A stretch of DNA of 64,000 nucleotides from Marchantia polymorpha subsp. ruderalis (taxonomy: Eukaryota; Streptophyta; Marchantiopsida; Marchantiales; Marchantiaceae): contig AP031351.1 of NCBI GenBank assembly GCA_037833965.1, positions 11,606,501-11,670,500 on the forward strand, given 5' to 3'. Within the stretch, counting starts at the first letter, position 1, and each line of letters starts with the position of its first letter. Made by a program: the position numbers and the translations under genes. Shown piece by piece: positions 62,826 to 64,000 of this stretch. The notes under the pieces were generated by a model. It was not told the origin of the DNA and made no database searches. It was given only the letters and a program-made list of their open reading frames with translations.

Positions 62826-63476
62826 GGTACCCAGTAGAACTCACAAGTCTTGCAAGGACCCAAAACGTTTCATTTTAACCAATGGAACCTCCGACGGCAC
62901 TTCATCCCACATTTTCCCATAGTACTTCTTGTAAAGTGTGTGTGATCTTTGTTGCAATACTTGAACACCTTGGCAGAAAGTCATATGAGAACCTTGTTTG
63001 AGATTTATCGTGTCTACGCGGCTAGACAGCAGCTTTTGATGCCGGTGAGAGCAAATGGAAATCTGTATATTGGCTGAATTTTCATGTCTGCCAATCTTCA
63101 CCATGCAAGAGCCCAGTTTCTCACAGCCAAAAATGATATAACAATTATAAAATACGAGCCTTATTTACTTACACTTCTCTACATTTTTATCTAGAATCCT
63201 TGTCACAAATCACGTACCTTGCGAATTTTGGTAAGTGAAGTCCCTTCTGTGAGTGCCTCGTTAACAACCAGGGACTAATTGAACTTGGAGGAGAAGTACA
63301 TTGTGTTCAACAAAGAACTGCAGTGGGTTTTCTAACCAAGAAACAGTGCAGTTATTAGAATACGAGAACTCGCAAGAGAACATATGCAACGTGGGATGAA
63401 GTGCCATCGAATTGGTTCCGTCGGGTAAAATGAAACATTTTGGGTCACAGCAAGACTTGAACGTTCTACTGGGATC
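62826..63476. repeat. Imperfect inverted duplication, arms about 85 bp, spacer about 480 bp
   Basis: The minus-strand reading of 62826-62911 and the plus-strand reading of 63391-63476 share TGGGATGAAGTGCC, TAAAATGAAACxTTTTGGGT, GCAAGACTTG and GTTCTACTGGG, with scattered differences. The left copy is part of an 87-codon minus-strand open stretch (62841-63104) that ends VPLVKMKRFGSLQDL. The family is not recognised. It may be a fold-back transposon or a hairpin-forming duplicated gene fragment. Confidence 0.7.
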
Positions 63477-64000
63477 CCAAAAGTATTTTTTTTATTTGCT
63501 GTAATATCCTACTTTAAATTATATTTGTGAGATTAAATAAACAAAGATGCAATATGTATACATAATTCTCCAAACAAATGTATACAGTGAAATGAATACT
63601 TATGCTTTCGTCTATTTTATTTCATCCATTTGATTTCAATTTTTTCTAAATGATTAAAACTCCTTCTAAAATTAAGTCTATAATAAACCAACTTAGATAC
63701 ATAATTTTCTATCAGAGTCTTCTAAAATTGAAATCTGTATAGTTCAATACAAAATAGCTCTTCAATTTATTAGATGACCAACCTTCAATTAAGAAAAAAT
63801 CAAACCTCAAAATATTGTGAGAAACAAATGAACATAATGCATAAAAACAGAGTATTCTACATAGCGAACTTACAAATTCATATACTTGTAATTGAAAATA
63901 TATTTTAAGTACATATCGATGTACATAAATAAGAATATCCTTATTATGTGTAAAGTTACACGTTTTTGATACAATGTGGTACTTTGATGTTGAGACATAA
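63477..64000. other. AT-rich end of the window, nothing recognised
   Basis: Strong AT bias, no open frame of note. Composition resembles the decayed repeat DNA elsewhere in the window. Confidence 0.6.

Noticed and set aside
1..64000. CRISPR arrays, operons, bacterial promoters
   Set aside because: The window is eukaryotic. No regularly spaced direct repeats with unique spacers were seen, and the genes are intron-split.

Overview
The window looks like nuclear DNA of a land plant, and a bryophyte (moss or liverwort) fits best. The evidence is genes split by many short GT-AG introns, plant-type proteins (a plastid-type caffeoyl-CoA O-methyltransferase-like enzyme, a plant LpxA, a TPR protein with a thioredoxin-like [2Fe-2S] domain), low gene density, and decayed Ty3/gypsy, Ty1/copia and hAT elements between the genes. 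The species cannot be fixed from the sequence alone. All gene models below were built by hand from splice signals and reading phase.

Layout. 1-9.3 kb is decayed transposon DNA: a hAT transposase pseudogene on the minus strand (about 1.56-3.84 kb) and a gypsy remnant on the plus strand (about 6.2-8.2 kb). 9.3-12.1 kb holds a nine-exon SAM-dependent O-methyltransferase gene (minus). 12.1-16.8 kb shows no supportable gene. 16.8-20.1 kb holds an LpxA-like UDP-N-acetylglucosamine acyltransferase gene (minus, at least ten exons). An intronless gene for a [2Fe-2S]/TPR protein lies on the plus strand at 23.3-24.2 kb. A five-exon gene for a Pro/Ser-rich basic protein of unknown function (minus) fills 27.7-30.4 kb; its 5' side runs into a CpG-rich, promoter-like stretch.

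From 33 to about 49 kb the DNA is extremely AT-rich and C/G-poor. It contains a stop-riddled copia element (integrase zinc finger, reverse transcriptase, RNase H, probable 3' LTR), consistent with long-silenced methylated heterochromatin. 48.6-49.9 kb carries two copies of a promoter-like repeat in opposite orientation. 49.9-57.4 kb is ordinary intergenic DNA with some exon-like stretches and a cluster of CATGGGTGGGC-type repeats. At 57.5-59.2 kb (minus) lies the most unusual gene: a short helical N-terminal module that resembles animal death-fold domains, about 15 copies of a nine-residue repeat centred on SEP-xx-F/Y, and a helical C-terminal domain. 60-62.3 kb is a second CpG-rich island with a 23-base G run, and 62.8-63.5 kb is an inverted duplication.

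The genes do not form an operon-like unit. They are unrelated single genes separated by repeats.
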